Program-made: the position numbers and the translations under genes
Origin: Inia geoffrensis
Taxonomy: Eukaryota; Chordata; Mammalia; Artiodactyla; Iniidae
Length of the DNA: 64,000 nt
Reading direction: 5' to 3'
Assembly: GCA_036417435.1 (NCBI GenBank)
Contig: CM070899.1
Location: 175,241,494-175,305,493, forward strand
The notes under the pieces: model-generated
What the model was told of the DNA's origin: nothing
Databases searched by the model: none
Seen by the model: the letters and a program-made list of their open reading frames with translations, nothing else
Part shown: piece after piece, positions 22,559 through 34,429 of the stretch
Position numbering within the stretch: position 1 is the first letter of the stretch
How the letters are laid out: each line of letters begins with the position of its first letter

Positions 22559-23259
22559 CAGGGGTCCCCAACCCCTGGGGCCAGACCGGTAGCGGTCCAT
22601 GGCCTGTTAGGAACCGGGCAGCACAGCAGGAGGTGAGCAGCAGGTGAGCGAGCGCGAAGCTTCATCTGTATTTACAGCCGCTCCCCATCACTGGCATTAC
22701 CGCCTGAGCTCCGCCTCCTGTCAGATCAGCGGTGGCATTAGATTCTCATAGAAGCCCGAACCCTACTGTGAACTGTGCATGTGAGGGATCTAGGTTGCCC
22801 GCTCCTTATGAGAATCTAATGCCTGATGATCTGAGGGGAGTGGCTGCAAATACAGATGATCAGTAGCAGAGAGGTTTGACTGCACAGAGACCATAATAAA
22901 TCAATTGCTTGCAGACTTATATCAAAGCCCTAACAGTGAGTGGCAAGTGACAATTAAGCTGCATCTTACGGAGTAGACTGGACATAAGCAACACACTTCG
23001 GGTGTCACTGTCTCCCATCACACCCAGATGGGACCATCTAGTTGCAGGAAAACAAGTTCAGGGCTCCCACTGATTCTGCATCATGGTGAGTTGTATAATT
23101 ATTTCATTACATATTACAATGTAATAATAATAGAAATAAAGTACACAATAAATGTAATGCACTTGAATCATCCCGAATCCGTCCCCCCACCCTCCAGTCC
23201 ATGGAAAAATTGTCTTCCATGAAACCGGTCCCTGGTGCCAAAAAGGTTGGGGACCGCTG
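22559..23259. mobile_element. Non-autonomous hAT-superfamily DNA transposon (complete, about 700 bp)
   Basis: Terminal inverted repeats caggggtccccaacc (22559-22573) and, inverted, cagcggtccccaacc (23245-23259), 14 of 15 matching. 8-bp target duplication ctgtaaaa (22551-22558) / ctgtaaag (23260-23267), the length expected for hAT. A perfect 17-bp inverted repeat inside (ggcattagattctcata at 22734-22750 and its complement at 22807-22823) can form a long hairpin. It encodes no transposase-like frame, so it depended on a partner in trans. The sequence belongs to a known mammalian repeat type; I do not fix its family name. Confidence 0.85.
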
Positions 23260-23267
23260 CTGTAAAG

Positions 23268-24647
23268 TCGGGAGGGGACCAAGAAATTCAGTCCCTGGAG
23301 GTGCAACTAAGATCCCCAGTACCATTCTAATACTAAGGAAGAATGGGAGAACAGAGTTTGGTAGACAGCTAGGAGTCTCCATTACTGTTTTTCTTCACCT
23401 AGTGATGCCTGACTCCTTTTTCTTTTTTCTTTTGCAAAACAAAGTGCCCAGCTTATTACTTGTCTAGATTAGTGTTTATTCCAAATTGTGATTAAGATAT
23501 AAGAATTGCTTAAGTACTTACCTTATACGATAAAAATTACCATTACCCTGTTAGTGTATAATCTGTTTTCTGAATTTGTTGATACCATGTTAATATTGAA
23601 ATAAGTAGACATTAATAGGCAGTGCACATACTTGATATATCTTTGATTTTCTTCTGTTTTAGGATCGTACTTAATTCTTTAAGTGTGTATGTGAGTGTGA
23701 GAAACAAAATAGTAGTAAGCAGGTACAACAATATAGGAGAGCAATATAGAAAAGGATTACATTTCATTTATTAGATTCCCACTATTTTCATTGCTAGTGT
23801 ACATAAGACAATTTTTTAAGTTATGAAAAACACTTTGAAAATGACTCCTTTAATTACACTGTAGATATTTTTCTCTTAAGGCAATTATGATATTTTACCT
23901 TTTCTTACAGTAATTTGATTCTTCCCTTTTCCTTATATTTTTCTTTTATATTTTTCTAACGTATTCTAAAATTATTTTCAAGTGTAAGATTGCTTTGAAA
24001 AAATACCTACATAATACTGTGTGAGATAATCATTATCATTTTTTTCTCCACTACCTTCTCATCAAATAAAAAAAGCCAAGAGTGATATAACAGTTGCCAA
24101 AGAAACAAAACGCATCTCAGTTTTTCTGGGCTGGGATAGCTCGTTGCTTGCTGTTGCTAATAGCAAATAAGATATAAATATAAATAAATAAGATACAGCC
24201 AAGAAGCTGTGCTGTAGTTGTTTAGTTGAAAGGAAAGTTCAGGGCACATATAAGGTTCAAGATGACCTTCAAGGAGATCACAATGTCAGGATCCTGCCAA
24301 GTAACACACAAGGGAATAAAATGTAAACTGACATTTCAATCTTCCTTCCCCCAGTAATCCGTGCCACCCCTGTCATAACTAGAAACAATAGCACAGGAAA
24401 TATCTGGTCCTTTCACTGGTGATTGCCAGTTCCAACTTAGCTAATTGCTTGAGTTTCTGAAAAACAAGCAATATTTCAGAAACCTCATTATGAAAAGAGA
24501 TATTTGCAATTTATAGGTCAATGAAGCAAGCATCGTACAACCCCAGATGTGACCTGGTCTCTGTTAGGAGAACTCCGGCAAGTTAACCAGGCTGTGTCTT
24601 ATCCCAAGCTCACCACAATGCTGGGAGGCGCCAGAGCCAACTCTTGC
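23268..24647. other. Unique AT-rich DNA
   Basis: 1.4 kb with no gene or nameable repeat. A short AAATA-type repetitive patch lies at 24170-24192. Confidence 0.45.
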
Positions 24648-24671
24648 GGGGGGGGGGGGGGGGGGGGGGGG
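24648..24671 (+). repeat. Poly(G) tract, 24 bases
   Basis: An uninterrupted run of 24 G, broken by one C and followed by GGG. It could fold as a G-quadruplex. Such runs are also prone to sequencing length error. Confidence 0.95.
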
Positions 24672-24774
24672 CGGGAATTTGAGGACAGGAAAGATGCTCC
24701 CTAACCCACAATGTTATCATTGCAGTTAACAAGATAAATACTCTATACCTTAACTCTCCATGAACTCACTTCAC

Positions 24775-25020
24775 AGTTTATTGAATTGAATTCTCTGATA
24801 CACTATGCTAGGTGCCTGGGGTGCAGTTCAGTGAGAGAGATAATTATATAGACGGATGATGACAGTACCTAGGGAACAGTCTAGGCCAGATTCCAGAGAA
24901 GAAGCCAAGATACCTGCCTAAAGATCAGGAAGGGCTCCCAGCCATGGATGCTGGAGCTGAGGCAGACAGGGAGCAAGGGAATTCCACTAGCTTAGGTTGA
25001 GCCCCAGAAAACAATTAACG
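24775..25020 (-). repeat. Possible L2 remnant
   Basis: 'cactatgctaggtgcctggg' (24801-24820) and the following tracts resemble antisense L2 3' sequence. Very diverged. Confidence 0.35.
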
Positions 25021-25285
25021 AGTTACATGTGACTTATGGTCACATGTTTAATTATTGCATTTATAGGAATTAAACATTTAGGAAGGTTTAACAGCCAGAC
25101 ATCTGAAGTACTTAAAAAAGGAATCAACATATTTATTGGTCATAAATACAGTTTCAAATATGTCAAAGTTTGGATTTGTAAATGGGGCCAAATATTAAAA
25201 CCTTTGCTTAAAGTGTTGAGGTCTGCTAGATTTATAAATAAAATAAATTTCTAAGTTGACTGTAAGAGAAGGAACTTGAATTTTT

Positions 25286-25492
25286 TTTTTTTTTTTTTTT
25301 GCGGTACGTGGGCCTCTCACTGTTGTGGTCTCTCCCGTTGTGGAGCACAGACTCCGGACACGCAGGCCCAACGGCCATGGCTCACGGGCCCAGCCGCTCC
25401 GCGGCATGTGGGATCTTCCCAGACCGGGGCACGAACCCGCGTCCCCTGCATCGGCAGGCGGACTCTCAACCACTGCGCCACCAGGGAAGCCC
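25286..25492 (-). mobile_element. CHR-2-like SINE
   Basis: TSD aaggaac(t/c)tgaattttt at 25269-25285 and 25493-25509. T tract (A tail) to 25300, ending ccaccagggaagccc. Confidence 0.95.
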
Positions 25493-25599
25493 AAGGAACC
25501 TGAATTTTTGATGTTGCCTAAATGAACAACGGTTTCTAAAACCAGAGTAAACCTCCAAATGCACTTTGTGGTGGACAAAACCATCCTCAGTGACACCAA

Positions 25600-26520
25600 A
25601 AATCTCTTGTTTAACACCAGGAGTGTACTAGGCACAAAGGTACAATGATGAAAAGGGGGTCCGTTGCTCTTGTAACCCCTATAGTCTAGCAGGGGAGAGC
25701 AGACAGTTACGAGGCAGTAGTGGCTGTAACAGAGATAAGCAAAAGTACGGTTGGAACTTGAGTAACGCGGCATCCACACTGGTAATCAGAAAACTGCGGG
25801 CGACCACGAGTTTGTCCAGCAGATGAAGTGGGGAAGGGGGTACAATGCAAGCAGAAGCAAAGAAACGTGACAGCCACAGCTACCGGTAGTTCAGCATTCC
25901 TGAGTCAAAACTTGAGTGGGAAACAGGTACAGATAAAGTCAGAGAAGTAGACAGAGGCCAGATCATGAAGGGACTTGCGTCCCTGGGAAAGGTGGTTGTT
26001 TTAACCTGTAGGCAGTGGTGAGACATTAAAGAATTTCCATCCGATTTGATCCAATTTTCCTGTTACAGAGTTCACACTGGGAGAACGAAAGCGAACCAAG
26101 ATGAAAAACAGGAAAATGATTGAAGTCCAGGTAAGAGAGAGTGGAGAGGGAGAGGGAAAATGAAAGCAGAAAACATAAGATCAGGCTAAGGGCAAAATTA
26201 GTACCTAAAGTACATTCTCTTGGGCCATGTACACCTTGCTGCAAAATTTATCAAATAGAAGAACGGAAGGGAGGGAAGAAGGGAAGGAGGCTGAGTCAGG
26301 AATCGAGGTGAGAGGTTGGGCTAGAGGCATGTTTTAGGCATCATGAACAAATAGATGGTGATTGAAGCCAGGCATATAAATGAGATTTTCCAAAAAGAGT
26401 ATGTAGACAAGGGGAGAGAACAGGGCCAAGGATAAAAATAGGGGGAGAGTCCACACTGAAGGTGCAGGAAGAGGGAGAAAACTCCAGTCAAGGTGATGGA
26501 CAAAGTTCAGCCCAAGAGGC
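25600..26520 (-). repeat. Diverged LINE/L2 region
   Basis: Successive antisense L2-like blocks: 'gtgtactaggcacaaagg', 'ctatagtctagcaggggaga' (25679-25698), 'aggccagatcatgaaggga' (25956-25974) and a later 'agatggtgattgaagcca'. Boundaries are approximate and no coding frame survives. Confidence 0.45.
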
Positions 26521-27490
26521 AGGAAGTAATGTGGAGAGTGAGATGTCCTGGTCTCAAGTGAGGGCAGGGTTTAAGGAGGTGGAGGAAGGTGAGCCCTGGT
26601 GTTAGAAGACCCACAGGATAAACACTCGTATCATGAGGTCCTGTCCAGCCACTGTGAGGAGATTCTCCCACCCTTACCTCTGTAACATTTCTGATAAAAT
26701 TATAAAGGGGAGAGGAGTCTTCTCTGCGTTCCAATTGCCTTCTGTTCTCCTATCAGCCCATTAAACTCCTTGAACAGAAAACAGTCATTTGTCAATGAAC
26801 CCTTCCGTAGCATCGGACCCCCAATGACCACCTCTGCCTTAAGAAACTCTGCCCTTCTTTGGCCTCTGTGATTTAGCCCTTTGTTGGGGTTTTTTTTCCC
26901 CCCTCCTTCTGCTCTCTTTCTCCCTCCCCTCCCCCACCTTTCTCCTTTCCTTCTCTCTCTCACCCACTTCTGCAGGCATTTCTCAAGGCTCAGGGTTCAC
27001 TCCTCTGTTGCTCTCATTCTACACTCCTGGAATGATTCTGCCAGACTGATTTCACTTCCTTCTTCAGTTGTAATTTTTTTGGCTGGTGTTTCCTGGAAAC
27101 CACAAACCATTGCTGTTGTAGTTGTTCAATACATCATTGCAGGGAAAGAACTGCTAGAGGTACATATCCTACATCCAGAATCACAAATACAAATGGATAC
27201 CTCATCCATTATGCCCTGATTCTCTTTTTCTATGATTATTTTCAAGTAGCTCTAGGCAGCTTGGTGCATCCAAGCTTCTGGGACCATCGGCAAGAATAAT
27301 AATGACTTACCCAACTGTGGCAACAAATCCAACCACACAACCCACATTTCTGCAAGTGAGTTGAAAATTATGTATGGGCCAGCCTGCAAGAACGCACCCT
27401 GAGAATATACTAGACCCGCCAAGAAGTCACATTGTCAGCACCACCCATGCAAGTGAGTAACACAGCATTAGCCTCTGTCTCTATAAAAAG
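26521..27490. other. Unique DNA with a pyrimidine-rich tract
   Basis: 26885-26965 is almost purely C/T on the plus strand. The rest has no assignment. An open frame at 26881-27219 is driven by this low-complexity stretch. Confidence 0.4.
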
Positions 27491-27504
27491 TAGTTCTACG
27501 ATTT

Positions 27505-27670
27505 TATCATATTTCGTCGATTCTAAGACACATATTTTCACATTATTACTTCTCAGAAATTGAAATGCATCTTACAGTTATAGTTAGCAGCACTTTTCTT
27601 TGTTACTGGAATGTGAAATAATGATGTGTCACAGATCTGATGGAATTGGGGTATTTGAAGAATAAGATGC
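27505..27670. repeat. Possible old DNA-transposon remnant
   Basis: 'atttcgtcgattctaagaca' (27511-27530) and a later 'gcatcttacagttatag' recall mammalian mariner/Tigger-type MITEs. Resemblance is weak and ends are not visible. Confidence 0.25.
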
Positions 27671-27699
27671 AAAAGTAAATTAGTTTCACTCTGGGAGAC

Positions 27700-27925
27700 A
27701 ATAAGCACCGTGATTAAAAGGTGAGCTTTGAAATCACAGGCTGGGTTTAAATTTCAGCTCTGACACTAGCTCTAAGAACGTGCAAAAGTTGCTTAACCTC
27801 TCTGAGTCTCCATTTTCCAACATGAAAAACTGAACTAAGGGACTAACAGTATCTAGGGTCTTGTGAGGTGGAAACATTGTGTGCTGAGCTTAACCAGCGC
27901 CTGGCACCTGGTAAATGCTCAGAAC
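27700..27925 (+). repeat. MIR (tRNA-core SINE)
   Basis: Sense MIR: 'aaatcacaggctgggtttaa', 'gcttaacctctctgagtctc' (27791-27810), then 'agcgcctggcacctggtaaa' (27895-27914) near the 3' end. An almost complete, ancient copy. Confidence 0.8.
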
Positions 27926-29042
27926 ATCAGCTACATTCCAGTCCTCTTGCTTTCTTAAAAGGAAAATCGGCAAGAAGCATAGGAACCGTATTGGATTCTT
28001 ATTTTGAATGAACAAGGCAAACAACACTCTCTCATCACTACAATGAAAGAGAAAGAAAAAATAAATAGCCTGCAATTCAGAGCTGAATCAATAGGCTTAG
28101 CAGATTCTCATGCTTGTAAATCATGAACAAAGTTTCTACAGATGACAGGTCGGTGCAGCTCCTTCTCCCCTACCTCACACCACTTGCAGACAGATAAAGC
28201 ACATGTTACATACTAAACCCAAATTCACTGAGTAGGAGATCCACCTTCCCTCTGTGAGAGCCCAGTCTGGCTTCTGCAGCTACCAAGGTAGTCATCTTAG
28301 TCAAAGTGATATATTTACAAAAAAATATTTGGTTTTTCTTCTAAGGAAGAAATTATAAAACTATTAGATATAGTCTGATTTTAGTAAATATACATATGTT
28401 TATAGAGGAAGCACTGAAAGAATTTATCCCAAGTTGCTAACTGGATAGTAAGATTATGAAACTTTTGTGTTTTCTTTTCATTGTATTTTAAAAAAATTTT
28501 TTTTGGTATTCACTCTATTTTTAAATTTGTTAATACTTGAATTGCCTTTGTAAAACAATTTTTTCTTGATCTTTTTCTTTTACAAAAGAAAAAAGAAGTG
28601 ATTTGTTTTCAATAAAGTTTAGGAGAGATTCTCTTTAGCCAATGTCCCAGAGGTTATTTTTGTGAATTTAAACACATTTAGGAGACACTGTATTTCTTAC
28701 AAAGGCTTTTAAAGTGTCCCCAGAAGGCTGCTGCAGGAAAGACATATCGTGGTGATAGACTCATACTAACTAATGAAAAGTCCACTCTAGCAATTCAGAG
28801 TCAAACAGGACTTTCTAAGCAGGCATAAGTGAACCCAGTGTAGAAGAGACAAAATAATCAGCTTACCCAGACACAGCCTGTGATAACTAGTTTCTTTTGA
28901 AGTATGAAGAACTGTCTTTTAAAAATTATATAGCAATGCAAAGCAATATTACTATCTGTCATCCAGCATGTCTTAGCAAATAGACAAACAGCAGTAGTGG
29001 AAACCAAGAAACGAGCTTCATGCCTAATCGTTTCTGTGTATT
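27926..29042. other. Unique AT-rich DNA
   Basis: No gene or named repeat. A/T tracts at 28315-28330 and 28485-28505 are low complexity only. Confidence 0.4.
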
Positions 29043-29640
29043 AGTTCATGGGTGAGCTAAGCTGCTGTAACAAAGAGACTCCGAAATGATGACTCAAACA
29101 ATAGAGTTTATTTCTCTCTCCTGTAGTCCCAGAGGGAAGCGGGTGGTATGGGGTGGTAAAGCAGCTGTGCTCTAGGACACAATCTATCTCATTGCTCTAC
29201 CGGGCAGAAGGGTGGTACTCTCACCTGTGTGATCAGACCTTCACATCTGCATCTCTTCCCAAAGGAAGAGGAAGAAGAGGAAGGAGAAGGCAAGCAATTT
29301 CTCTTCAAGAAAGTGATGTGGGGCTTCCCTGGTGGCTCAGTGGTTGAGAGTCCGCCTGCCGATACAGGGGACAGGGGTTCGTGCCCCGGTCTGGGAGGAT
29401 CCCACATGCCATGGAGCGGCTGGGCCTGTGAGCCATGGCCGCTGAGCCTGCGCTTCCTCATATTGGTAGGGAGAGGCCACAACAGTGAGAGGCCTGCGTA
29501 CCACAAAAAAAAAAAAAAAAAAAAAGTGATGTGGAAGTTGCCCACATCACCTCAACTCACACCCAGCAGTGAGAACTAGATCATATAGCCCCACCTGCTA
29601 CAAAAAAGGTTGGTCACCATCATCTCTACCTGCTAAAGTT
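29043..29640 (-). mobile_element. Worn ERVL/MaLR-like LTR, split by a SINE
   Basis: 'agctaagctgctgtaacaaa' (29055-29074) and 'tagagtttatttctctctcc' (29102-29121) match the antisense 3' end of such LTRs, with the AATAAA-type signal in minus orientation. It resumes after the SINE with aactcacacccagcagtgag. The same family seems to recur at 42826-43180. Confidence 0.45.
29322..29522 (+). mobile_element. CHR-2-like SINE
   Basis: TSD aaagtgatgtgg (29310-29321 and 29523-29534). The distal body carries a substitution block (cttcctcatattggtagg) where other copies have gtccggagcctgtgctccg. Confidence 0.93.
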
Positions 29641-29799
29641 CAGGGACAAGGGTATACAGAGCTAAAAGAAAAGGGAGCACTGGAGGCTAGCAAAATAGTT
29701 GCAATTTCTGCTGCAAAGAGTAATTTTTAATGGCATATTTCTATGTTGAAATTTTGCATTCTTTTCTGTCCACCCACTTTCAAAATATATTTGATAAAT

Positions 29800-30012
29800 A
29801 TTTCAGGTGCTGCGGCCGCCAGAACCATTTCCTTGCTGGAAGAGACAAGGAACGGATTCTCCTCAAGAGCCTCTCAAGGAAGGGAGTCTCTGCCATCACC
29901 TTGGTTTCAGCCCAGTGATACCGACTGCAGATTTCTGGCCTCCAGAACTATGAGAGAATAAATTTCCTGTTGTTTTGAGCCACCTCGGTACCTTTACGGC
30001 AGGAAATTAATA
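29800..30012 (+). mobile_element. MaLR LTR 3' part (MLT1 type)
   Basis: 'ctggcctccagaactatgag' (29935-29954), then AATAAA (29958-29963) and 'tcctgttgttttgagccacc' (29967-29986) are the signature 3' end of MLT1/MST LTRs in sense orientation. Confidence 0.8.
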
Positions 30013-30250
30013 CAGTGCCATTATCTTTGACTTTAGTCTTGGAAGTTTCTTCATAACCACAGCCCTCGGTCAAAATGTTCCAGCCTGATTCTAGTATTAC
30101 CTAGAAACTGGAGTTAGCAACTTGAATTTAGCTGAGCATTTATCTAAGAAAAATAAATCTCTAAATCTCGCTAGGCAAAAGGAATGGGTTATAATTGATA
30201 TTTAGAGTTTCATAAAAATCAGAATAAACATGGGTGCCCTAGTTGGGGAA

Positions 30251-30302
30251 TTTAAGGTTGGAAAGAGGAAAGAAAATTTAAGGTTGGAGAGAGGAAAGAA
30301 AA
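30251..30302. repeat. 26-bp tandem duplication
   Basis: Unit tttaaggttggaaagaggaa... is present twice (30251-30276, 30277-30302) with one mismatch. Confidence 0.9.
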
Positions 30303-30317
30303 TTCCCAAAGTTCATT

Positions 30318-30440
30318 TCACTCATTAACTCATTCCGTAAATATTCACTGGACACCTGCCATGGGCCAGGCACTGTGCTCAGAACTGGGGAAACAATGAT
30401 GTATAAGATAAAGTTCCTCTAGGGACTTCATCTAGTTCAG
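30318..30440 (-). repeat. L2 3' end fragment
   Basis: 'cgtaaatattcactggacac', then 'gggccaggcactgtgctcag' (30363-30382) and 'aactggggaaacaatgatg' follow the antisense L2 3' end. Confidence 0.65.
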
Positions 30441-31908
30441 TTTTCAGTGAAAGAGAGAGAAAAAGAAAGAAAGCCTGAGAGGGAATAAATAAATTTGAGA
30501 AGCCCTCTTTATTAAAAGATGCAGAAAAACATGTGAAATACTTCATAACACCTCTCCAAACATTTTAATACTGTCTATGAACAAAACTAACGTTTTATGA
30601 AAAAAGAAAACCTTCCTGAATGTGGAAATTAATCCAGGAGAAGGTCAGCATATCACCTGACACAGAACAAGCCCCTTGTTCCTTCTTGAGGGAACGAGAA
30701 GGCGGCACAGATGCATTTGCTTTCTATTACCTCGTGTTTGCAAAGGATCTCAAAATCCTATAAAAGAAAAGCATATATAGAGTTTCTTAATTTCTAAAGC
30801 TGAACTCTCTCTAGCAGCTGAGTCAAATGAATTAAAAACTAAATTATCACGTTCACCAATCTACATAAAACAATTTTCCTATATTTAAAGCCTACCATAA
30901 TCCAAATTCTACTATAGGTTTAAAAAGTCTGAAGCTGACACAATTATCTTCATATATGGAGGGCAGGGGAGCCATAATAATCTAGGGGCAAACCTAAATT
31001 GCCCACGGGATTCGACTACATAATCAAATTATCCAGTTCAAAGGGCAAGCTGTTTAATTCAAGACCATACAGGAAAAGAAAAGCCCCCCTGTATTACTCC
31101 GTAAGTTTCCATGGCTTCATATTTTCGTGTGAAATTGCCTTGATTCTTCATTTTATTTTGCATTTTTAGACACAATCAGTGGGAATTTTTTCACTGGAAA
31201 GTGGCAAAGTGACAAGCATTCTTGCTAAAGAAATCTAATATCACACATCCTGAGAAATCTCTTTGGACTTCCCTCACTTCATTCAAAGATTCAGAAGTGT
31301 GTGACAGACTGGTAGGCAGGCCAGCAGGAACGTTATTTGCCTGAGGGCCTGAATAGCTTCCTGGGAATGCTACCACCCAAGGGAAGCTTGCAAAGGTCAG
31401 GCGTAAGCTTGGCCCGGGAACAATGCCTCCCTGGTCCCAGAGGAAGGGTGATTGTGAGTGCAGCCTGGTCTGTGAATTAGATTTGTCCAGCAGCCCAGCC
31501 CCCATGGTCTCAGGTCAGAATCCCAGAGAGGGACAGAAAAAACTACAACAGCGTTTTTAACTAAAATTTGCTGATCAACTGTAACATCACTGAAAGGGAA
31601 CAGTAAGATATTATGTGTCTCTTAATGACAGGCATTAGGAACTGCTCTGTACCACCTATAAAGTATCCTCACCCTCGAAATAATAATAACAGTAACTGAA
31701 GCAGAATCGAATCAAGGCTCTGGACCTCATTATTACCAATTTCCAGGAAATTCAGGCAACAGAGAAGCATTTTGAACTACAACATGATAATACAATCGGC
31801 CAAATGAGTATGTGGAAAATTCCATGGGAAAAATGACCAACTTCCTTTAACAAATACATAGTTTTAAAAAGGAGTAAGTGGGAATTATTGTTGATGACAA
31901 AAGACTCA
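30441..31908. other. Unique non-coding DNA
   Basis: 1.5 kb without a recognised gene or repeat. A G/A-rich simple stretch is at 30451-30480. The 31191-31505 minus frame shows no motif. Confidence 0.4.
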
Positions 31909-31921
31909 AGAGACACAACCA

Positions 31922-32269
31922 GGGCTTCCCTGGTGGTGCAGTGGATAAGAATCCGCCTGCCAATCCGGGGGACACGGGTTCGAGCCCTGGGCGGGGAAGA
32001 TCCCAAATACCGCGGAGCAACTAAGCCAGTGTGCCACAACTACTGAGCCTTCACTCTAGAGCCCACAAGCCACAACTACTGAAGCCTGCATGCCACAACT
32101 ACGGATGCCCGCACGCCTAGAACCCATGCTCCACAACAAGAGAAGCCACTGTAATGAGAAACCCACGCACTGCAACTGAGGAGTAGTCCCCGCTCGCCGC
32201 ACCTAGAGAAAGCCCGCGCACAGCGGCGAAGACCCAAAGCAGCCAAAGATTAATTAATTTTTAAAAAAG
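31922..32269 (+). mobile_element. tRNA-derived SINE, long type
   Basis: Complete copy with the perfect 13-bp TSD agagacacaacca (31909-31921, 32270-32282) and a good B-box-like ggttcgagccc. Confidence 0.95.
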
Positions 32270-32282
32270 AGAGACACAACCA

Positions 32283-32745
32283 AATATATGTGCGGACCAT
32301 TTTTAGATCCTGATTCAAACAAAACCATCTGTACAAAGACATTTTTGAGACAATTTGTCTTACAAAAGACAATTTTGAGACAAAAATCGAACATGGACTG
32401 AAAATTAGATATTAAGAAATTGTTTTTTATTTTTTAAGGTATGATAATGTTGTGCTTATATTGCAGAAAGAGGCCCTTACCTTTTCAATATAATAATGAA
32501 GCACTTAAGGGTGAAATGATGTCTGGGATTTGCTTTAAAATATTCCAGTGGGGGGAATGGTGGGGGAGGAAGATGATGAAGACTAAGGTGGGTAGATAAA
32601 ATAAGAAGGATAAAATATTGACTATTGTTGCAGCTGGCTGATGGTGGCAGGTGATTCGTTATACTATTCTATGTTTGAATGTGTTTGAAGTTTCCATAAC
32701 AGAATTTTCAAAAAGTACATAAGGCACCATTTTATCTTTCCACTC
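32283..32745. other. Unique DNA with a possible old L1 tail
   Basis: 32640-32715 (ttatactattctatgtttga... ttccataacagaattttcaa) resembles the tail of old L1 elements. Otherwise unassigned. Confidence 0.3.
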
Positions 32746-33073
32746 TTACTTCCTACTGCCCTGCAACAGAAACTCTCCACACTAGGTAGCCTACCATCTC
32801 CAGGGTTCCACACCCATGACAACACTCTCTTGAAATTCTCTCCTCAAGCACTTTTCTGAACTGTCCTTCCACACCCAGCTCAAATCCCTGCATCCTCCTC
32901 TAAAGCTTCCCAATAGTCCCCAAATATCAAGAGCCTCTCTCCCTTCTCTGGATTCTCATAGCACTTCAAGTCAGTTCGCACTTGTCGTAGCTCGGTTTAT
33001 TTTCTTGGTTAATTTTTTAGTGTTTTGCAACCCTGGTGGGGTTTAAGGCTCTCACATACCAGGGCACACATTC
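32746..33073 (+). repeat. Diverged L2
   Basis: 'acaacactctcttgaaattc' and 'ctcatagcacttcaag' follow sense L2 3'-half sequence. Interrupted by the SINE at 33089. Confidence 0.45.
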
Positions 33074-33088
33074 GTTTGTTATTCTCTT

Positions 33089-33232
33089 TTTATTACTATT
33101 ATTATTTGGGGGGGGCGGGCGTTGCCACGCTGTGCAGCTTGCAGGATCTCAGTTCCCCAACCAGGGATTGAACCTGGGCCCTCGGCAGTGAAAGCGCCGA
33201 GTCCTAACCACAGGACCGCCAGGGAATTCCTG
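33089..33232 (-). mobile_element. tRNA-derived SINE, short type
   Basis: Perfect TSD gtttgttattctctt at 33074-33088 and 33233-33247. A (TTA)n/G-rich junction replaces a plain T tail at 33090-33118. Confidence 0.92.
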
Positions 33233-33348
33233 GTTTGTTATTCTCTTGACTCAACTTCACCCCAGAATCTGTCCTAAATAATTTTGACTAATTAGTACAT
33301 CATGGAGATGTCTCTTGAAAAGCCGTGACCTAAACAGTAACTTGTTGA

Positions 33349-33571
33349 GGGCTTCCCTGGTGGTGCAGTGGTTGAGAATCTGACTGCCGATGCAGGGGAC
33401 ACGGGTTTGTGCCCTGGTCCGGGAAGATCCCACATGCCGCGGAGCGGCTGGGCCCGTGAGCCATGGCCGCTAAGCCTGCACGTCCGGAGCCTGTGCTCAG
33501 CAACGGACGGGAGAGGCCACAACAGTGAGAGGCCCCCGTACCGCAAAGAAAAAAATAAAATAAAATAAAAT
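33349..33571 (+). mobile_element. CHR-2-like SINE
   Basis: Head gggcttccctggtggtgc, tail of aaaat units. It abuts the MaLR fragment at 33576. Confidence 0.92.
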
Positions 33572-33575
33572 TTTA

Positions 33576-33726
33576 AAAAGGCACTAATCCTATTGTGAGG
33601 ACTCCACCCTCGTGACCTCATCTAATCCTAATCACCTCCCAAAGGCCTCACCTCCTAGTACCATCACATTGGGAGGCAGCGTTGTAATACTATATGAATT
33701 TTGAGGGGATACATTCAGTCCATGAC
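33576..33726 (-). mobile_element. MaLR LTR fragment (MST/MLT1A type)
   Basis: 'ctcatctaatcctaatcacc' (33617-33636), 'tcccaaaggcctcacctcct' (33637-33656) and 'tttgaggggatacattcagt' (33699-33718) are the antisense 5' half of these LTRs. The 3' half is missing. Confidence 0.75.
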
Positions 33727-34283
33727 AAACTGCTCAATGCCACCTATGGGCTTTACAACAACAGAATGTCTGTGCTTCAGTTTCTGTCTGTGTGGAGGTT
33801 CTTAATATCTCTCAACCTCACAGAGATGTTTTAAACATGAAAAGAAGTATGCCAAGGTTTTTGAGAGTTACTCATTCCTCCAGCATACCTGGCCCTGCAT
33901 CTTCCCACCTGCAGCCTTCCAAGCCTTCAAGGCCATGTCCTCCAGAGCTCTCCTGACTCCTCCACTGCTATCAGGGGTGCTCCTTACTCTGGATCCCCTG
34001 GCAACACACCCACAGCACTCTCCTAGATGTGCCAGCTTCCCTTCCATATCACAGACAGGGATGTTCGCTTCTCCACTAGCCCATAGTTACTGAGACAGGG
34101 GATCATTTCTCATTTACTTTCATATATAGCATGTGTTTAACCCATCCATGATAGGTTTTAAACAAACATTTTAAAATTCATTAATACTTTTCTAAAATTA
34201 ATTGATGTGTAAGGGAGGAGTTCCCCTTAGATTCAAGACACAGCTACTTGGGTTTCAAATAAAAGTACAGAATGGCAGACTGT
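33727..34283. other. Mostly unique, with a possible L2 stretch
   Basis: 33890-34140 reads like diverged sense L2 (cttccaagccttcaaggcca..., ctcctgactcc). The rest is unassigned. Confidence 0.35.
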
Positions 34284-34296
34284 AAGAGGGCCCCTA

Positions 34297-34414
34297 GGGA
34301 ATTTCCTGGCAGGCCAGTGGGCAGGACTCCGTGCTTTCGCTGCCGAGGGAGCGGGCTCTATCCCTGGCTGGGGAACTAAGATCCTGCAAGCTGTGCAGCG
34401 TGGCCAAAAAAAAA
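34297..34414 (+). mobile_element. tRNA-derived SINE, short type
   Basis: gggaatttcctggcaggcc head, A tail 34405-34416. Approximate TSD agaggg(cc)cccta before and agaggtccccta after. Confidence 0.88.
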
Positions 34415-34429
34415 AAAGAGGTCCCCTAA

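Noticed and set aside
22109..22600. 163-codon minus frame with a poly-Phe stretch
   Set aside because: The Phe run is the SINE A tail read in reverse; the rest is CHR-2-like SINE.
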